Made by a program: the position numbers and the translations under genes. Shown here one piece after another: positions 47,118 through 55,964 of a stretch of 64,000 nucleotides of DNA (positions are counted from its first letter, which is position 1; each line of letters opens with the position of its first letter). This DNA comes from Myroides odoratimimus. GTDB lineage: Bacteria > Bacteroidota > Bacteroidia > Flavobacteriales > Flavobacteriaceae. The DNA is taken from positions 92,927 through 156,926 of the forward strand of contig NZ_JACAKB010000001.1 in the NCBI RefSeq assembly GCF_030326305.1, written 5' to 3'. The notes under the pieces are model-generated. The model was not told the DNA's origin and did not search any database. It saw only the letters and a list, made by a program, of their open reading frames with translations.

Positions 47118-49448
47118 CTATAAGACGGTTTGCTTTAAACCTTGCATTATGCATAACCAAAGATAATTGAAAAAAGACTTTTCTTGAACTCTATCTACTT
47201 TTTTAATATTAACTGTCTTGATTTCATCCTTAGTACTCTTGCGGATAAACATATTCCCTACAGCAGATAAGAACTTTTTCTTTTGCTGCCCATCTTTCCT
47301 ATATATAGTCACCTTTAGGTCTTCATATCTCATACCATAGGTTCCTGTAGCAGAAGTACTATTACCAGAGAAATTAAAAGTAACTAGACTTATACTACCC
47401 TCTGTATTAGCCTTGACATACGGCTGTAAGAACGGACGCATAGAATTAGCAGGGAAGTTTGTAATCTTTCCTTGTATATTGAAGTTATCTCGTCTGTTAA
47501 GTACATTGAAAGACCAGTCCACACGCAGTGGAGCAGCATTCATAAACCTCGCATTGACAGCTATCGTAGTAGTAGGTACTTTAGTCACACCATATCCACT
47601 ATATACATTCTTAATAGTCGCATTGAAGTTGTGGAACATAATTTTACCAGGAGCTACTGCCTTAGGGTCAGTCTCTTCATAGACTAACTTAGAGTTGCGT
47701 ATTGCAACATTATTTACTTCTAGCCCGAATTTTAGATCTCTTAGTTTTTTACTAAACATGGGCTTGATACTCATATTGAATGTAGGAGCCTTATCTCTAA
47801 AGATATTAGCATCAAGTTGATTGATGTTGATCTGTTCTGTTTTAAACATTAGAGTTCCTTTGGCATCGAAGTCATAGTTATAATTCTTTAAAGCTATCTC
47901 TTTGGCATGCAGTGTGAAGATATCATCTGCATATCTAAACATGCTTACAGTCTTTTTTCTAGAGTACTTTGGCTTCATAGTGAAGTTAGCCAGTTTTAGC
48001 TCCTTATTGTCGATAGATAGAGAGTCTACACTTATATCATAATATTTCTTCGTATCGTATGTAATCGCTCCAGAAGATAATGTTGTCTTGCCATAAGTAA
48101 AAGGAATCTTCTTTCCACCAGTATTTTTATCAATACGGATATCTGTTATCACAGCATTGATATTATTCACTTTTAGGCTACTGCTATTTGTCTTTCTATC
48201 GTGTATTTGGAAAGCAGCCTTGCGCAGTACTAATGAATCTAATGTGATATAGTCAGACAGTAGCTTAGCAGTAGTCTTAGGCTTGCTTTTTACATCATTA
48301 GGAGTATAGGTGATAACAGGAGAGTCTATCGCTATTTTAGCTACTTTTAGTTGTTCTCCTACCTTATTGTTTATATCCGTTAAGACGATATTGGTCTTAG
48401 AAGTATTCCAAGTATCTAAAGCGTCTAGTGATAATTTATTAATCTTAATATCACCTATCTTTAAGGCAAATGGCACAAGCGCAGGTAATGTATCATATAC
48501 CGCTGCTATCTCTTGTTTTTTCTGCTTTTTAGTTTTTTTAGCAGGTTGTTTTTCTGCTACTTTGATATCTTGTTTGAGTTTATTATTCTTGATATTTATT
48601 GCTGTAGAGTCCGTCTCTATAGAAGCAATGTCGAGGTAGAAGTCTTGTTCGTTTCTATACCCCCAGTCTGTCCCAGTCAGCTTTAGCTGTGGGATATCTA
48701 CAGACAACAAGTTCTTAGCTAGTTCTTTTGACTCGATAGTCTCTGAGAAGGGCTTTACAGATAGCTGGTGCATCTCTAAAGCAGTCGGTTCTATGATAAT
48801 CTTACCGATGGTGAACTTATGCCACTCATTCAGTTTGCTATAGATAGAGTCTGTAGTCATCACATAAGAGTCATAACTAAATGGAATAGCCTTTTCTATG
48901 ACCTCTTCACCGAAATGTACTCCTCTGATTGTTGCATTGAAGTTATAGACCTCATTTAGTCTTGTATTACTCTTTCTGTCTTTTATTAAGACATGAGCAT
49001 GCTCTACGATAATAGATTCAATATCTATATCATTCTTTACCTTTATTTTAGCTTGCTTTTGTACTACACTATCTCCTTTAATCATCACTATACTAGGATG
49101 ACTCAGCTTGATTTTGTTTGCACGTAGATTCTTGTTCTGTAGTAGTTCTTTGATAGCTACCCCTTGAATCACTATTTTATCTAGTCTTGCACTGATATAA
49201 GTAAGATTAGGGTGAGTGATAGTATCTTTAGGAGTCACTGTGATTCCAGAGACAGTTAGTCTTCTTAAGGCAGGGTAGTAACTGATGTCCTCATACGCTA
49301 GATCATAAGGAGTATCATTCTTCTCTGCGATAATCTCTGGTAAGTGCTTATATATAAAACGGTTTAATGCATACCTCCCTATCTGGTATAGCCCTAGTAG
49401 ACTGATACCAACTATTAAAAGGATTTTGACACGTTTTGATAATTTCAT
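47118..49448 (-). CDS. AsmA/DUF748-like envelope protein, 776 aa
   Basis: One N-terminal membrane helix (about 7-24) is followed by ~740 residues of repeating beta-strand sequence, as in AsmA-like or bridge-type lipid-transfer proteins. Repeating patterns such as VNNINAVITDIRI and FHNFNATIKNVYSGYG recur about every 150 residues. A Lys-rich low-complexity stretch lies near 295-310. The C-terminal ~30 residues end in LWLCIMQGLKQTVL, weakly hydrophobic. Predicted periplasmic, possibly lipid transport or outer-membrane assembly; this rests on architecture only. Confidence 0.72.
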   Translation of the reverse strand: MKLSKRVKILLIVGISLLGLYQIGRYALNRFIYKHLPEIIAEKNDTPYDLAYEDISYYPALRRLTVSGITVTPKDTITHPNLTYISARLDKIVIQGVAIKELLQNKNLRANKIKLSHPSIVMIKGDSVVQKQAKIKVKNDIDIESIIVEHAHVLIKDRKSNTRLNEVYNFNATIRGVHFGEEVIEKAIPFSYDSYVMTTDSIYSKLNEWHKFTIGKIIIEPTALEMHQLSVKPFSETIESKELAKNLLSVDIPQLKLTGTDWGYRNEQDFYLDIASIETDSTAINIKNNKLKQDIKVAEKQPAKKTKKQKKQEIAAVYDTLPALVPFALKIGDIKINKLSLDALDTWNTSKTNIVLTDINNKVGEQLKVAKIAIDSPVITYTPNDVKSKPKTTAKLLSDYITLDSLVLRKAAFQIHDRKTNSSSLKVNNINAVITDIRIDKNTGGKKIPFTYGKTTLSSGAITYDTKKYYDISVDSLSIDNKELKLANFTMKPKYSRKKTVSMFRYADDIFTLHAKEIALKNYNYDFDAKGTLMFKTEQININQLDANIFRDKAPTFNMSIKPMFSKKLRDLKFGLEVNNVAIRNSKLVYEETDPKAVAPGKIMFHNFNATIKNVYSGYGVTKVPTTTIAVNARFMNAAPLRVDWSFNVLNRRDNFNIQGKITNFPANSMRPFLQPYVKANTEGSISLVTFNFSGNSTSATGTYGMRYEDLKVTIYRKDGQQKKKFLSAVGNMFIRKSTKDEIKTVNIKKVDRVQEKSFFNYLWLCIMQGLKQTVL

Positions 49449-49515
49449 TTTTATTAAAGATAAATTAATACTTAAAAGTACTAATTTATCTTTATGTTTT
49501 TGTAATTATTATGAA

Positions 49516-50088
49516 TTACTTTAAGACTAATTGATGCTTTGTTAGTAAACCAGCTAATCCGTCCATAGAGAATATTGCTTTTTTAATCTTAGTGAACTGC
49601 GGGTCTATATCATAGTTATAACTCGTGTAGAAGTCCGCTTTCTCAGCATTGGCTTTGTGAAATACTGCACGGTGTAAGTTACAGTTGTCAAACAGTGCCA
49701 TACTCAAATCTGTATCAGAGAAATCAGCACTGATCAAACTACAGTTAGAAAACAGTTGCTTTTTAAGCTTTAGACCATAGAATTGAGTTAATTCTAAGTT
49801 ACAGTCTGTAAAGGTAAATTCAAATATAGTCTGGTCTATCATGGCGAAGTTTACACGCGTAAAATTACAAGCTGTAAAGTTGACATTGCGCAGTCCGACA
49901 TAGTTTACCTCTGCATCTTTAAAATTGCAGTTTATAAAATCACAGTCTATAAAAAGAGTAGCTAAGAATGAACAAGCGCTCAGATCACAGTTTTTAAACT
50001 TACAATTCTCAAATTCTTTAAATGAGATATCATTATAGTTAAATACAGTGTTGCTGTATTGTTTGTCGTATATAAATTCTGGTGTCAT
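49516..50088 (-). CDS. Pentapeptide-repeat protein
   Basis: 190 aa made of about 25 pentapeptide units of the A(N/D)LxX type (for example FKNCDLSACSF and FTACNFTRVNF), which fold into a right-handed beta-helix. The C-terminal part IDPQFTKIKKAIFSMDGLAGLL resembles the McbG/Qnr-like branch of the family, whose members can protect DNA gyrase. Whether this one does is unknown; it is shorter than Qnr (about 218 aa). Confidence 0.85.
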   Translation of the reverse strand: MTPEFIYDKQYSNTVFNYNDISFKEFENCKFKNCDLSACSFLATLFIDCDFINCNFKDAEVNYVGLRNVNFTACNFTRVNFAMIDQTIFEFTFTDCNLELTQFYGLKLKKQLFSNCSLISADFSDTDLSMALFDNCNLHRAVFHKANAEKADFYTSYNYDIDPQFTKIKKAIFSMDGLAGLLTKHQLVLK

Positions 50089-50108
50089 CTGTCTAGTGTT
50101 AAAAGTTA

Positions 50109-50143
50109 GCTACCGTATATAGAACTCATCCATATACGGTAGC
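50109..50143. terminator. Strong hairpin between minus-strand genes
   Basis: GCTACCGTATAT pairs with ATATACGGTAGC (12 bp, 11-base loop). In the minus direction only a short T-run (TTTT) follows, so it may terminate or attenuate transcription leaving the YgiC-like gene. Confidence 0.6.
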
Positions 50144-50170
50144 AAGATATAATATTATAAAGATTTATCC

Positions 50171-51319
50171 TTATGATTCTTCTATGATATGAGGTATAAA
50201 TCTGCTTTTGTCTGTTGTGATTCGATTGTTGCTTTCTCGGAATGTAATACCACATGACTCTTGACCTATGATCCAGCTCCCGATGATAGAATATCCTGTA
50301 GATTCTTGGTGTAAGTGAGCTAGCTCTTGACAGATATAGCCTTCTTCTCCATAATCTCCCGGAGTAGCCTCTACGATAGCTCCGTGTTGGTATAGCGTTA
50401 CATTAGCACCTTCTCTTGAGAGTAAAGGTTTCTTTACATAGTCTCGCATCCCGTTAGGTGTATCGAAGTAAGTCTCTAGTAGCAATGGATGGTTAGGATA
50501 CAGCTTCCACAGTACAGCCATGATAGCCTTATTAGATAAGATCATCTTCCATGACGGTTCTATCCAGTTCGCCTGTGCTTCGTCATTCGGTATATGTAGC
50601 GCAAATGGCTCATATACTAACCATTCCCACGGATATAGTTTAAATATATCAGTTATCGTCTCTTCTTCTAGGTCTGTAAAGTTTACCCCATTCCATCCGA
50701 TATCATCTATGAAGATTAGCTTCGTGTTGATACCAGCTTGTATAGCGGTGTCTCTTAGGTACTCTATATTCGTTAGGTCCTCTAAGGTCTCACGCATACA
50801 ACTGAAGTGCAGGGTATCCCCTTTTAGATAAGGCTTTAGATCACGCCATGAAGCGATTAATTGATCGTGTACAGAATTAAATTGGTCTTTGCGTTCACCG
50901 AAGTAATGTTGCATCCATTGCCACTGCGTCACTCCTGTTTCATAAAGAGAAGTAGGAGTATCCGCATTAAACTCTAATACTTTTAGTTGTTGTTTTTTCT
51001 CATCGTAGACAAAGTCAAAACGACCGTAGATACTTGGAGCATCATTCTCCCATGACTGCTTTATATGATCGTGAAAGAATATCGGAATCTGAAATTGATC
51101 AAATAGATTATGTGTGATCACGTGATCTACTGCTTCTAAGCACATCTGCCATAGCTCAGTAGTAGCATTGTATATCTCGTCAGCAAATGCCGGCTCTATA
51201 CTGTAATAGTAGTGTTCTATCCAATAAGGGACATTGTTCTCATCTGTGTGAAATCCAAATCCGTTGTCCTCTAATCTCTTTTGCCAATTTGCATCAGCTG
51301 TTAGGTATTTTATTCTCAT
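50171..51319 (-). CDS. Glutathionylspermidine synthase-like ATP-grasp protein (YgiC/YjfC-like)
   Basis: 382 aa of the GSP_synth family. Start MRIKYLTADANWQKRL, then VPYWIEHYYYSIEP, IYGRFDFVYD, LEFNADTPTSLYETGVTQWQW and the C-terminal ATP-grasp-like KKPLLSREGANVTL and IIGSWIIGQESCGI. E. coli homologues YgiC and YjfC lack a proven substrate. The next gene upstream (51323-51706), three bases away, encodes a YgiB-like lipoprotein, the same pairing as ygiB-ygiC in E. coli. Confidence 0.88.
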   Translation of the reverse strand: MRIKYLTADANWQKRLEDNGFGFHTDENNVPYWIEHYYYSIEPAFADEIYNATTELWQMCLEAVDHVITHNLFDQFQIPIFFHDHIKQSWENDAPSIYGRFDFVYDEKKQQLKVLEFNADTPTSLYETGVTQWQWMQHYFGERKDQFNSVHDQLIASWRDLKPYLKGDTLHFSCMRETLEDLTNIEYLRDTAIQAGINTKLIFIDDIGWNGVNFTDLEEETITDIFKLYPWEWLVYEPFALHIPNDEAQANWIEPSWKMILSNKAIMAVLWKLYPNHPLLLETYFDTPNGMRDYVKKPLLSREGANVTLYQHGAIVEATPGDYGEEGYICQELAHLHQESTGYSIIGSWIIGQESCGITFRESNNRITTDKSRFIPHIIEES

Positions 51320-51322
51320 AGA

Positions 51323-51706
51323 TTATGAACTAACAGTAGATGACTTAGAAGTATTCCCAAAACCTCCTCTAGCTGACTTATGTGTCTTTACAGCATTAGA
51401 TTTAGACGTATTCGTACCTACATTAGCTTGGTGAGATAATCCATTACTAGCATATCCCATACCTCCCCCCATTAGTGGTCTGAAGGCCATGTACCATAGT
51501 AGCGCACTACCCATACCACCTCCACTGTGATGGCGTTGTTGATTATATTGTTCAGTCACATCTGTATAAGGTGCAGAGCTATCTGCTCTCATATATACTT
51601 TCTGTGCTTGTTCTTGTTCTTCTTGTTTATCAGGAGTCTTAGAGCATGAAGCTAATGCTGCTGTGATAAGTACTAGACTCACTGCTTTACTACTTTTTCT
51701 ATTCAT
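51323..51706 (-). CDS. YgiB-like (DUF1190) lipoprotein
   Basis: 127 aa. The signal sequence ends in a lipobox LASC (about residues 18-21). The Gly/Met-rich middle (HHSGGGMGSALLWYMAF) and the C-terminal SARGGFGNTSKSS match the DUF1190/YgiB family, whose E. coli member precedes ygiC. It lies three bases upstream of the GSP-synthase-like gene, so the pair is conserved across phyla. Confidence 0.75.
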   Translation of the reverse strand: MNRKSSKAVSLVLITAALASCSKTPDKQEEQEQAQKVYMRADSSAPYTDVTEQYNQQRHHSGGGMGSALLWYMAFRPLMGGGMGYASNGLSHQANVGTNTSKSNAVKTHKSARGGFGNTSKSSTVSS

Positions 51707-51713
51707 GATATTA

Positions 51714-52007
51714 TTATTCTACAGTTACATAAATCGGCACTTTTACTAGAGAAGTAGGCTTAGTATCTCCCCATGCGCTTACTTCTTTTGCAGTTTTGAT
51801 TGTGTCCGTCTTTTGTGTTACTAGTTGACCATTCGCCCATATTTTTTGACTTGTGATATGTAGGATACTATCTCCTGCTACTACAGATTTGATCGTTACT
51901 TCTCTTGCAGACTGTTTATCGATAGTCTCAAGATCTGTTTTTTTAGATTCACCACCTCCACATGAGGCTAGTCCTAGTACCATAAGAATAGGTAGAATAT
52001 ATTTCAT
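51714..52007 (-). CDS. Small lipoprotein, 97 aa
   Basis: A signal peptide with lipobox LASC (about residues 13-16) is followed by GGGES. The remainder is a single beta-rich domain without recognised family. It lies seven bases upstream of the ygiB-like gene and is probably the first gene of the YgiB/YgiC operon. Confidence 0.7.
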   Translation of the reverse strand: MKYILPILMVLGLASCGGGESKKTDLETIDKQSAREVTIKSVVAGDSILHITSQKIWANGQLVTQKTDTIKTAKEVSAWGDTKPTSLVKVPIYVTVE

Positions 52008-52225
52008 AACAATTATTTATTTTAACGAGTGCTAAAGATAGTAAAGTTTACTCAAAACTTTGTTTGTTGTACAGTAGACTTTTTGGATATTATTCACGCT
52101 TAGCTCTTGATCAAGTGTATACTAGCGCATTATAGAGTCTATTTGTTTTTTAAATACATAGAGTAGAGTGGCAGCTAGGACATAAGCCATTAGCATAAGA
52201 ATTATTTAGTGTAAACTAAAAATGC

Positions 52226-52233
52226 TATTTTTG
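52226..52233 (+). promoter_or_regulatory. Promoter -7 element (TATTTTTG)
   Basis: TAnnTTTG match 20 bases before the AraC-type regulator ATG (52254). Confidence 0.6.
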
Positions 52234-52253
52234 TTTGACCATATATTTGATTG

Positions 52254-53129
52254 ATGAAAGATATTACTATTTTACAAATGCGAGATTTGACTGAGGAGGT
52301 TAAAGGAGCTGATTTTTATGCTAATACGATACCACAACACCTTATTACAAATCACGATCATGTGGAAAAACCACATCGACATGATTTCTACGTTTGTATG
52401 ATTTTTACAAAGGGGAGTGGAACCCACGAGATAGATTTTCAGAGCTATGAGATACAGCCTGGTATGGTGTTTATGTTAGCGCCAGGGCAGACGCATAGTT
52501 GGATCTTATCAGAGGATATAGATGGTTATATCTTTTTTCACACTCAAGAGTATTTTGATTTGTTCTTTGTCCGAGAGACGATACGCGAATATCCTGTATT
52601 TAGATCAGCATACTATCCCAACGGGTTTTTATTGAATAAAGAGAGCAGTGTACTAGTAGAGAGTCTGATGAAGAGAATGACGGATGAGGTGAGCCAACCC
52701 AACTGGAAGAAGAACTTCTCTCTAGTGAATCTAGCTTCACTATTCTATATAGAATGCAATAGACAATTATTAGAAGGAAACTCTTTTACAGCAGTGCCCA
52801 ACTTGCAGTATAATCAGCATCTACATCACTTCGAGAATTTATTAGAAAAGAATTTTCGGACAGAGAAGTCTGCCGCAGTCTATGCAGAATGGATGAATAT
52901 GACACAAAAGCATTTAAATCGCGTCTGTAAGACATTATTAGACAAGACTACTACTGATATCATTATAGACAGAATCGTCTTAGAGGCTAAACGCATGCTT
53001 ATCTATACCGGCAAGAGCTTTAGTGAGATCGCTACAATGCTAGGATACGATGATTATTCATACTTCTCTAAGGTGTTTAAAAAGAGAACAGGTATCTCTC
53101 CAAAAGAGTTTCTTAAAAAGTATGTGTAA
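52254..53129 (+). CDS. AraC-family transcriptional regulator
   Basis: 291 aa from the ATG at 52254; a TTG one codon earlier is also in frame. The N-terminal cupin (HRHDFYVCMIF, YEIQPGMVFMLAPGQTHSW) would bind a small effector. The C-terminal double HTH ends in FSEIATMLGYDDYSYFSKVF followed by KKRTGISPKEF, the AraC signature. Targets unknown; it stands alone and diverges from the YgiB/YgiC operon. Confidence 0.9.
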   Translation: MKDITILQMRDLTEEVKGADFYANTIPQHLITNHDHVEKPHRHDFYVCMIFTKGSGTHEIDFQSYEIQPGMVFMLAPGQTHSWILSEDIDGYIFFHTQEYFDLFFVRETIREYPVFRSAYYPNGFLLNKESSVLVESLMKRMTDEVSQPNWKKNFSLVNLASLFYIECNRQLLEGNSFTAVPNLQYNQHLHHFENLLEKNFRTEKSAAVYAEWMNMTQKHLNRVCKTLLDKTTTDIIIDRIVLEAKRMLIYTGKSFSEIATMLGYDDYSYFSKVFKKRTGISPKEFLKKYV

Positions 53130-53151
53130 AATATAAATACAGTATAAAAAC

Positions 53152-53187
53152 AAAAAGCTCCTTAATGTAATATTAAGGAGCTTTTTT
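53152..53187. terminator. Bidirectional terminator
   Basis: AAAAAGCTCCTTAAT pairs with ATTAAGGAGCTTTTT, serving both the AraC gene and, on the minus strand, tRNA-Trp. Confidence 0.92.
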
Positions 53188-53194
53188 TACGCTG

Positions 53195-53265
53195 CACGGG
53201 TGGAGGGATTCGAACCCCCATCAACGGTTTTGGAGACCGCTATTCTACCCTTGAACTACACCCGT
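53195..53265 (-). tRNA. tRNA-Trp (anticodon CCA)
   Basis: Read on the minus strand: acceptor stem ACGGGTG/CACCCGT, D-arm with GTTCAAGGGTAGAAT, anticodon arm GCGGT-CTCCAAA-ACCGT giving anticodon CCA, T-arm GGGGG-TTCGAAT-CCCTC with its closing pairs, discriminator G. Length 71 nt, no encoded CCA end. In many Flavobacteriaceae tRNA-Trp sits before secE-nusG; here it is followed directly by a terminator. Confidence 0.95.
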
Positions 53266-53316
53266 TTCTCTGTTAGGTGGCGCAAATATAATAACTTTTA
53301 TTTTAATAAACCTAGA

Positions 53317-53691
53317 CTATTGCTCATCTTTTTTATAAAATAAATTTAACCACATGATTCGAGATAAGCGATAATTAAATGTCCATAGAATAAATATTAC
53401 AAATACAATTGCAATAAATGCATGTAACATTGTGATATTCAAATCGAATAAGTGATTGATGATAAGACGAAGCACCATCACGGTTACCATTTCAGCAACT
53501 GTAAGTGCATAACTCATATACATAGCCCCAAAATAAAATCCTGTTTCTCTATGGAAGTTATACCCACAAGATCCACACTCTTTCGTCATTTTTGGCATCT
53601 TAAATGTAATCGGATTTCCTTTGTCATGGAATATGTGCTCTTTACCACAGTTAGGGCATTTTCCACTAATAACTTTGCTGATATAAGACAT
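53317..53691 (-). CDS. DUF983 membrane protein
   Basis: 124 aa. An N-terminal zinc-ribbon-like pair (CPNCG at 12-16 and CGSCGYNFHRETGFYFGAMY near 40-58) is followed by two hydrophobic helices. These are the DUF983 hallmarks. Function unknown. Confidence 0.88.
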   Translation of the reverse strand: MSYISKVISGKCPNCGKEHIFHDKGNPITFKMPKMTKECGSCGYNFHRETGFYFGAMYMSYALTVAEMVTVMVLRLIINHLFDLNITMLHAFIAIVFVIFILWTFNYRLSRIMWLNLFYKKDEQ

Positions 53692-53811
53692 AATTTAATT
53701 TTTATGCAAAGTAACTTAAAAAAACTGAAAGCTTTACGCTTAATACACTTGTATTTTGGTATTATTCAGACATTTTGACTGTTAAAGTACCTTAAAGTAT
53801 TTAAATAGTAC

Positions 53812-53843
53812 AAAAAAAAAGAAGGAGATTAATACTCTCCTTC
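53812..53843 (-). terminator. Terminator overlapping the end of the 242-aa gene
   Basis: GAAGGAGA/TCTCCTTC stem (53821-53828/53836-53843), followed on the minus strand by a run of nine T. The stop codon lies in the loop. Confidence 0.75.
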
Positions 53844-54557
53844 TTCTTCTGTTGTTATTTCTTCTGTCTCATTAGAATATTCTTCTTTTACATCTAAGTA
53901 TTCTAATGGATTAGCTTGTGTCGGTTCATTGTAGTAATCGTCGTATTCTTTATATAAGTTTGCGATTTCTTCTAGTGTTAATACTTTATCACCTTCTTCA
54001 CCTTCTTCTTCTACTGCTTGATTGTATTTTTTGTAGATACGTAGCTTATCAGCATCGTATTGCTTTCTCACTATATTTCTACTTGCGTAGTATAATTTAC
54101 GATCTTTACTATACTTTCTGTATACCTCTTTTAGTTCTGCCTTATAAGCTGAGTCTAGTGCAGCCATCTCTGTTTTTAGATCAGAGCTTTCTTCTTCACC
54201 AGCAGCTATTTCTTTTTTAATTACATTCCAACTTTCTAACTGATCTTCATTTAGTGTTCTATTCACGAAGTGGTTATAACCAGCGAATAGTTGGCGTTGG
54301 TGCATGTTCTTCTCTACTTCCTGCATCTTTGTTTTAGAATTCAGGTTCTGTAAGTCACGCTTAATGTATTCATTTTTGATTGTCAAGGCTCCTACCTGTT
54401 GTTGAGTTAATTTAAGCTCATCTTTATTTGATAGAATTTGAACAATGTCTAGGTACTCAATCTTTTTCACAGGTTCTTCCTGCTTTTTAGATTTTCGCTG
54501 ACCATAAGAAGTACTAATTGACATTAGTATTACAAACAAGAGTAATATCTTTTTCAT
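53829..54557 (-). CDS. Exported helical protein, 242 aa
   Basis: A signal peptide ends near residue 19 (SYGQ). The mature protein is long-helical and charged (ELKLTQQQVGALTIKNEY, NLNSKTKMQEVEKNMHQR), with a Spy/CpxP-like LTxxQ motif and a strongly acidic C-terminal tail (about 200-242). Predicted periplasmic coiled coil, possibly a chaperone; no family assigned with certainty. Confidence 0.75.
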   Translation of the reverse strand: MKKILLLFVILMSISTSYGQRKSKKQEEPVKKIEYLDIVQILSNKDELKLTQQQVGALTIKNEYIKRDLQNLNSKTKMQEVEKNMHQRQLFAGYNHFVNRTLNEDQLESWNVIKKEIAAGEEESSDLKTEMAALDSAYKAELKEVYRKYSKDRKLYYASRNIVRKQYDADKLRIYKKYNQAVEEEGEEGDKVLTLEEIANLYKEYDDYYNEPTQANPLEYLDVKEEYSNETEEITTEEEGEY

Positions 54558-54886
54558 TCCAATTTATTTTTGATTCAATAACAATTTGTTTTTCACTCTG
54601 CAAATTTAAGATAAATATTAATATTTTATTTCAAAAAAATATTGCAGACTAACAAACATACTTTAAAAAATAGACATAATAGAGTTAATCCATTTTTTCT
54701 GCATTCTATTAGCTATTTATATAACGTTTTGGATTATTTGATATTGTATAGAAAACTTATTTTTTTACTTTTTTAAAATTATGTTCACTTTTGTTTAGAA
54801 GATATTAATTGTTATTTCTATATTTGATTATTATAATTAATTTAAATTAACATATTTGGTAATTTAATTTTATTAAAAATATTAAA
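54558..54886. other. 329-bp AT-rich intergenic region between divergent genes
   Basis: It holds the minus-strand promoter at 54601-54608 and a plus-strand TATATTTG at 54819-54826, 60 bases before the cytochrome gene. No gene or structured RNA seen. Confidence 0.55.
54601..54608 (-). promoter_or_regulatory. Promoter -7 element (TAAATTTG)
   Basis: Minus-strand TAnnTTTG match 43 bases upstream of the 242-aa gene's ATG. Confidence 0.5.
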
Positions 54887-55477
54887 ATGAGAATGAGAGG
54901 TGATTGCTATAGCTTGGCATTTCGGTTTTTGCACTGGAGTATAGCATTCGTAATGTTAGGGATGCTTATCACTATACTGCTGCGATATAGCTGGTTAAAT
55001 AAAGAGGAGATGAGTGAGATCATCATGGAGTACTCCACTTCTCAGGATGTAAATATGACTAAGGAGAAGGCTGTCGTACTGGCGAAGCGTATACGTGCTC
55101 CTCTGTGGGAGTGGCATGTGTATCTAGGCTATGCCTTGATGGGATTAGTGTTCATCAGAATTATATTAGGGATGATGGGTAGAGTACCGTTCTTAAATCC
55201 ATTTAAGGGAGGTATTACACTTAATCTACGTATTAGAGCTATCATATACTTGCTGTTCTATGTTTGTGTGGTTATCTCGCTAGTTACAGGTCTTGTCTTA
55301 GAGTTAGATATTGAGACAGCTTATAATAATGAAATAAAGAGTATTCATTTTGGTTCTATATATTATTTTATAACGTATTTAGTTATTCATTTTATCGGGG
55401 TGCTATTCGCTGAGCTGAGTTCAGATAATGGGATAGTCTCTCGCATGATCAATGGGAAGAGTAAGTACGACCTATAA
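54887..55477 (+). CDS. Cytochrome b561/b-type membrane protein
   Basis: 196 aa with four hydrophobic helices. Candidate haem-ligand His residues are in FRFLHWSIAF (H17), WEWHVYLGYA (H77) and FITYLVIHFIG, the usual positions for the cytochrome b561 and Ni-Fe hydrogenase cytochrome b fold. It would carry electrons in the inner membrane; no partner dehydrogenase is adjacent. Confidence 0.82.
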   Translation: MRMRGDCYSLAFRFLHWSIAFVMLGMLITILLRYSWLNKEEMSEIIMEYSTSQDVNMTKEKAVVLAKRIRAPLWEWHVYLGYALMGLVFIRIILGMMGRVPFLNPFKGGITLNLRIRAIIYLLFYVCVVISLVTGLVLELDIETAYNNEIKSIHFGSIYYFITYLVIHFIGVLFAELSSDNGIVSRMINGKSKYDL

Positions 55478-55527
55478 CTATAGAGCTGTCTAATGATATA
55501 TTAGGTTAGTGTAAATGTGTTTTGTTG

Positions 55528-55560
55528 AAAAGCATCTGTAGTCATACAGATGCTTTTTTT
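55528..55560 (+). terminator. Rho-independent terminator
   Basis: AAAAGCATCTGTA pairs with TACAGATGCTTTTTTT; it ends the cytochrome transcript. Confidence 0.9.
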
Positions 55561-55613
55561 ATAATTCTAAATCATTGGTTTGTTTTGATTTTGTTCGGAA
55601 AAACACCCTTTTT

Positions 55614-55657
55614 ACCGAAGGATTACCGAACATGACCCGAACCATCCCCGAACAAAA
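55614..55657 (+). repeat. Four tandem 11-bp repeats (CCGAAC type)
   Basis: Units at 55614, 55625, 55636 and 55647: ACCGAAGGATT, ACCGAACATGA, CCCGAACCATC, CCCGAACAAAA. The shared core CCGAA recurs every 11 bases, one helical turn. An inverted GTTCGG lies at 55593-55598. The stretch is GC-rich compared with its surroundings. Confidence 0.7.
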
Positions 55658-55777
55658 CTTAAATTGAAAATAAGTTTTCTAGTGTAGATAAGGGATGCCG
55701 TATTTAAAAAGAATCACGTAGTAACTTTATTTCTTATCCATATTTATGGATGTATTAAAGATAGTTTTGTTCAGACT

Positions 55778-55883
55778 TGCTAGGGGATTGCTTGAGGGTT
55801 TCTTGCACCTTTCTTCGACAAAAACGCCTTTTGGGCAAGGAAAGCCCAAGGAATCTCCTAGCAAACCCCTAGAGAGTGCAAGA
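55778..55883 (+). repeat. 106-bp dispersed hairpin repeat, copy B
   Basis: Inverted relative to copy A at 31678-31783; 93 of 106 bases match with no gaps. Terminal inverted repeats TGCTAGGGGATT and AATCTCCTAGCA and an internal hairpin TTGGGC/GCCCAA are present. In copy A the internal stem reads CTGGGC/GTCCAG, a paired change that keeps the outer base pair. Non-coding. Confidence 0.85.
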
Positions 55884-55964
55884 GGAACATTCTTATTGTA
55901 TTGGTAAGAATGGAATTCAAAAGTGGTGTGTTGGTTTATAAATTTTAATTTGTTGGTATGTATT

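Noticed and set aside
47413-47687. Plus-strand ORFs inside the AsmA-like gene
   Set aside because: Antisense shadows of a clear long gene with no domain or start signal.
49516-50088. Quinolone-resistance (Qnr) gene
   Set aside because: Pentapeptide repeats are clear, but the protein is shorter than Qnr and lacks decisive Qnr-specific features; resistance cannot be claimed.
53452-53778. 108-codon plus-strand ORF over the DUF983 gene
   Set aside because: Antisense to a recognised gene; composition His/Phe-rich as expected from a shadow frame.
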